Origin: Qipengyuania profundimaris
GTDB lineage: Bacteria > Pseudomonadota > Alphaproteobacteria > Sphingomonadales > Sphingomonadaceae
Direction of reading: 5' to 3'
Assembly: GCF_030717945.1 (NCBI RefSeq)
Contig: NZ_JAVAIM010000001.1
Location: 2,774,631 to 2,838,630, forward strand
DNA length: 64,000 bases
Shown here: positions 62,864 to 64,000 of the stretch, piece after piece
How positions within the stretch are numbered: position 1 is the first letter of the stretch
How the letters are laid out: each line of letters starts with the position of its first letter
Translations under genes and position numbers: made by a program
Notes under the pieces: generated by a model
What the model saw: the letters and a program-made list of their open reading frames with translations, nothing else
Databases searched by the model: none
What the model was told of the DNA's origin: nothing

Positions 62864-63424
62864 ATGTCGGGGGCGGGCGACAATCCGGATGAGGCCCTTG
62901 TCTCGCAGGTGAGGGCCGGTAACAAGCGGGCTTTCAGCAAGCTCGTCGAGCATGAAACCGGTCGGCTTCTCGCGCTCGCGACACGCATGCTTTCCTCTCC
63001 TTCTCAGGCGGAGGACGTTGTTCAGGACAGCCTCGCTTCGGTGTGGCTGACGCGCCATCGGCTCGATCCGGACAAGCCGATCGGACCCTATCTGACAACC
63101 GTCGTCCTCAACCGCTGCCGGGACCGTTTGCGCAGGCGCAAGGTCGCAGGCTTTTTCGGACTGTCGGGTGATGACGAACTCCATTCCATCGCCGACGATT
63201 TGCCGGGTCCTGAAGCGTTGGCCGTTTCCAGGGAAGAGCTCAATCTCGTTCAGGCCGAGATCGCGCGAATGCCTTTAAGGCTGCGCGAAGCGCTTGTGCT
63301 CGTGACCATCGAGGGGCGTAGCCAGGCCGAGGCGGCCGATCTTCTCGGAACGACCGAAAAGGCGATCGAAACCCGCGTATATCGCGCGCGCAACAGGCTG
63401 AAGGAGCGCTTCGAAAAACTTTGA
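62864..63424 (+). CDS. cnrH: CnrH-like ECF RNA polymerase sigma factor
   Basis: A 186-residue sigma-70 family ECF protein: sigma2 (about 10-85, AEDVVQDSLASVWLTRHRL and LNRCRDRLRRRK) and sigma4 (about 125-180, MPLRLREALVLVTIEGRSQAEAADLL and the helix EKAIETRVYRARNRL). It lies 6 bp after the sensor gene. The stop codon overlaps the -35-like element of the downstream oxidase promoter. It is the obvious activator of the four TTTRAGGG-N16-CGTA sites in the last 4 kb. Confidence 0.9.
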   Translation: MSGAGDNPDEALVSQVRAGNKRAFSKLVEHETGRLLALATRMLSSPSQAEDVVQDSLASVWLTRHRLDPDKPIGPYLTTVVLNRCRDRLRRRKVAGFFGLSGDDELHSIADDLPGPEALAVSREELNLVQAEIARMPLRLREALVLVTIEGRSQAEAADLLGTTEKAIETRVYRARNRLKERFEKL

Positions 63425-63447
63425 GGGGTTGGCTGGGCGCGCGCGTA
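63420..63447 (+). promoter_or_regulatory. Candidate ECF promoter of the CopA-type oxidase
   Basis: TTTGAGGG (63420-63427), 16-base spacer, CGTA (63444-63447), then 33 bases to ATG 63480. The first element overlaps the stop codon of the sigma gene. It matches the motif at 62063 in 20 of 28 positions. Confidence 0.75.
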
Positions 63448-63479
63448 AGTAACGGTAAACGCCAAGTCAGGAGCCCTTT

Positions 63480-64000
63480 ATGATCGCCGTCAATCGACGC
63501 AAGTTTCTCGGAGCCGGAGCAGGAGGAATGGGTCTGCTCGGCCTTGCCGGGGCGATGCCTGCCTGGGCACGGGGCGCGGACATCCTCGCAGGTAACGCCC
63601 GCAAGGGGCTGGACGAGATATCCGGCCCCAATATCGACCTCACCGTTGCCCGATCGGCCTTCGCGACCGGCAACAGGCGCGGCGGCGCGATCGCCGTCAA
63701 TGGCACGATCCCCGGTCCGCTGTTGCGTTTGCAGGAAGGCACGACCGTCCGGCTCAATGTCCATAACCAGCTCGAGGAAGATACTTCGATCCACTGGCAC
63801 GGTCTGCTCGTGCCGTTTCAGCTCGATGGAGTGCCCGGCGTGAGCTTCCCCGGTGTCAAACCGGGAGAGACCTTCACCGCCGAGTTTCCGGTTCGCCAAT
63901 CGGGCACTTACTGGTGGCACTCGCATAGCGGCCTGCAGGAACAGGCCGGGCATTACGGCGCGATCGTGATCGATCCCGCCGGACCCGATCCGGTTCAGGC
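63480..64000 (+). CDS. copA: CopA-type multicopper oxidase (copper resistance), 3' end beyond the window
   Basis: N-terminal 173 residues of a Tat-exported multicopper oxidase: twin-arginine signal NRRKFLGAGAGG, then NGTIPGPLLRLQEGTTVRL, the first trinuclear-site motif SIHWHGLLVPFQLDGVPG and TYWWHSHSGLQEQ, typical of CopA/PcoA of the copABCD system rather than CueO. It oxidises or sequesters periplasmic Cu(I). It is led by the ECF-type promoter motif; ATG 63480 has CAGGAG upstream. Confidence 0.9.
   Translation, partial: MIAVNRRKFLGAGAGGMGLLGLAGAMPAWARGADILAGNARKGLDEISGPNIDLTVARSAFATGNRRGGAIAVNGTIPGPLLRLQEGTTVRLNVHNQLEEDTSIHWHGLLVPFQLDGVPGVSFPGVKPGETFTAEFPVRQSGTYWWHSHSGLQEQAGHYGAIVIDPAGPDPVQ

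Noticed and set aside
1..64000. CRISPR arrays, tRNA or rRNA genes, integrase gene or tRNA-type attachment site
   Set aside because: None was seen: no regularly spaced repeats, no cloverleaf candidates next to the island borders, and no integrase-like protein.

Overview
The window looks like chromosomal or large-plasmid DNA of a sphingomonad alphaproteobacterium, probably of the Erythrobacteraceae type. The indications are high GC, long runs of ATGA/GTGA-coupled genes, TonB-dependent receptors, paired acyl-CoA dehydrogenases, a CYP153-type P450 with its ferredoxin, and cus/czc-type metal genes. The assignment is an inference from gene content, not a phylogeny. No rRNA, tRNA, CRISPR array or replication origin was seen.

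Region 1 (1-16.3 kb) is a catabolic block. A GntR/FadR-type regulator heads a minus-strand run: nitronate monooxygenase, Coq4 family protein, Ltp-type thiolase-like protein, DUF35 partner, large and small acyl-CoA dehydrogenases, acyl-CoA synthetase and a Baeyer-Villiger-type monooxygenase that leaves the window. Divergently transcribed are a CYP153-type P450, a [2Fe-2S] ferredoxin, a second acyl-CoA dehydrogenase pair and a large TonB-dependent receptor. Together they suggest uptake, terminal hydroxylation, CoA activation, dehydrogenation and retro-aldol shortening of a hydrophobic substrate with an alkyl or steroid-like side chain.

Region 2 (16.3-22.4 kb) is an accessory patch. It holds decayed IS3-family fragments, a PaaI-type thioesterase with an alpha/beta hydrolase, a frameshifted MarR gene beside a perfect palindromic operator, an intact MarR paralogue, an ABC1/UbiB kinase-like protein, a NUDIX hydrolase and a 162-bp MITE-like element.

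Region 3 (22.4-64 kb) is a metal-resistance island. It contains a mer-like cluster (MerR, MerT, GDCCVxC protein, MerA-like reductase), a scar joining a PAS-sensor fragment to a TonB-receptor fragment, and DmeF. A czcCBA operon sits behind a Zur-like box and is followed by two CDF proteins and a ZIP-like protein. Next come an acetolactate synthase/aldehyde dehydrogenase pair, a second MerR with a short CDF, and a cytochrome c-FTR1 permease. A long copper block on the minus strand follows: a secreted protein, CusC, CusB, CusA, a CusF-like lipoprotein, a multicopper oxidase and a P1B ATPase. Sulfur/redox genes, a permease-channel-DUF305-lipoprotein operon, DUF5676 and a methyltransferase-DUF411 pair come after it. 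The window ends in a CnrYXH-like ECF sigma module and a CopA-type multicopper oxidase cut by the window edge.

The strongest new observation concerns this last part. Four copies of a fixed-spacing motif, TTTRAGGG-N16-CGTA, lie in front of the sigma module itself, the CopA-type oxidase, the methyltransferase-DUF411 pair and the permease operon. They are a strong candidate for the promoter of the local ECF sigma factor. The CnrX-like sensor keeps all five Ni/Co ligand positions of CnrX with identical spacing, although its apparent targets look copper-related.
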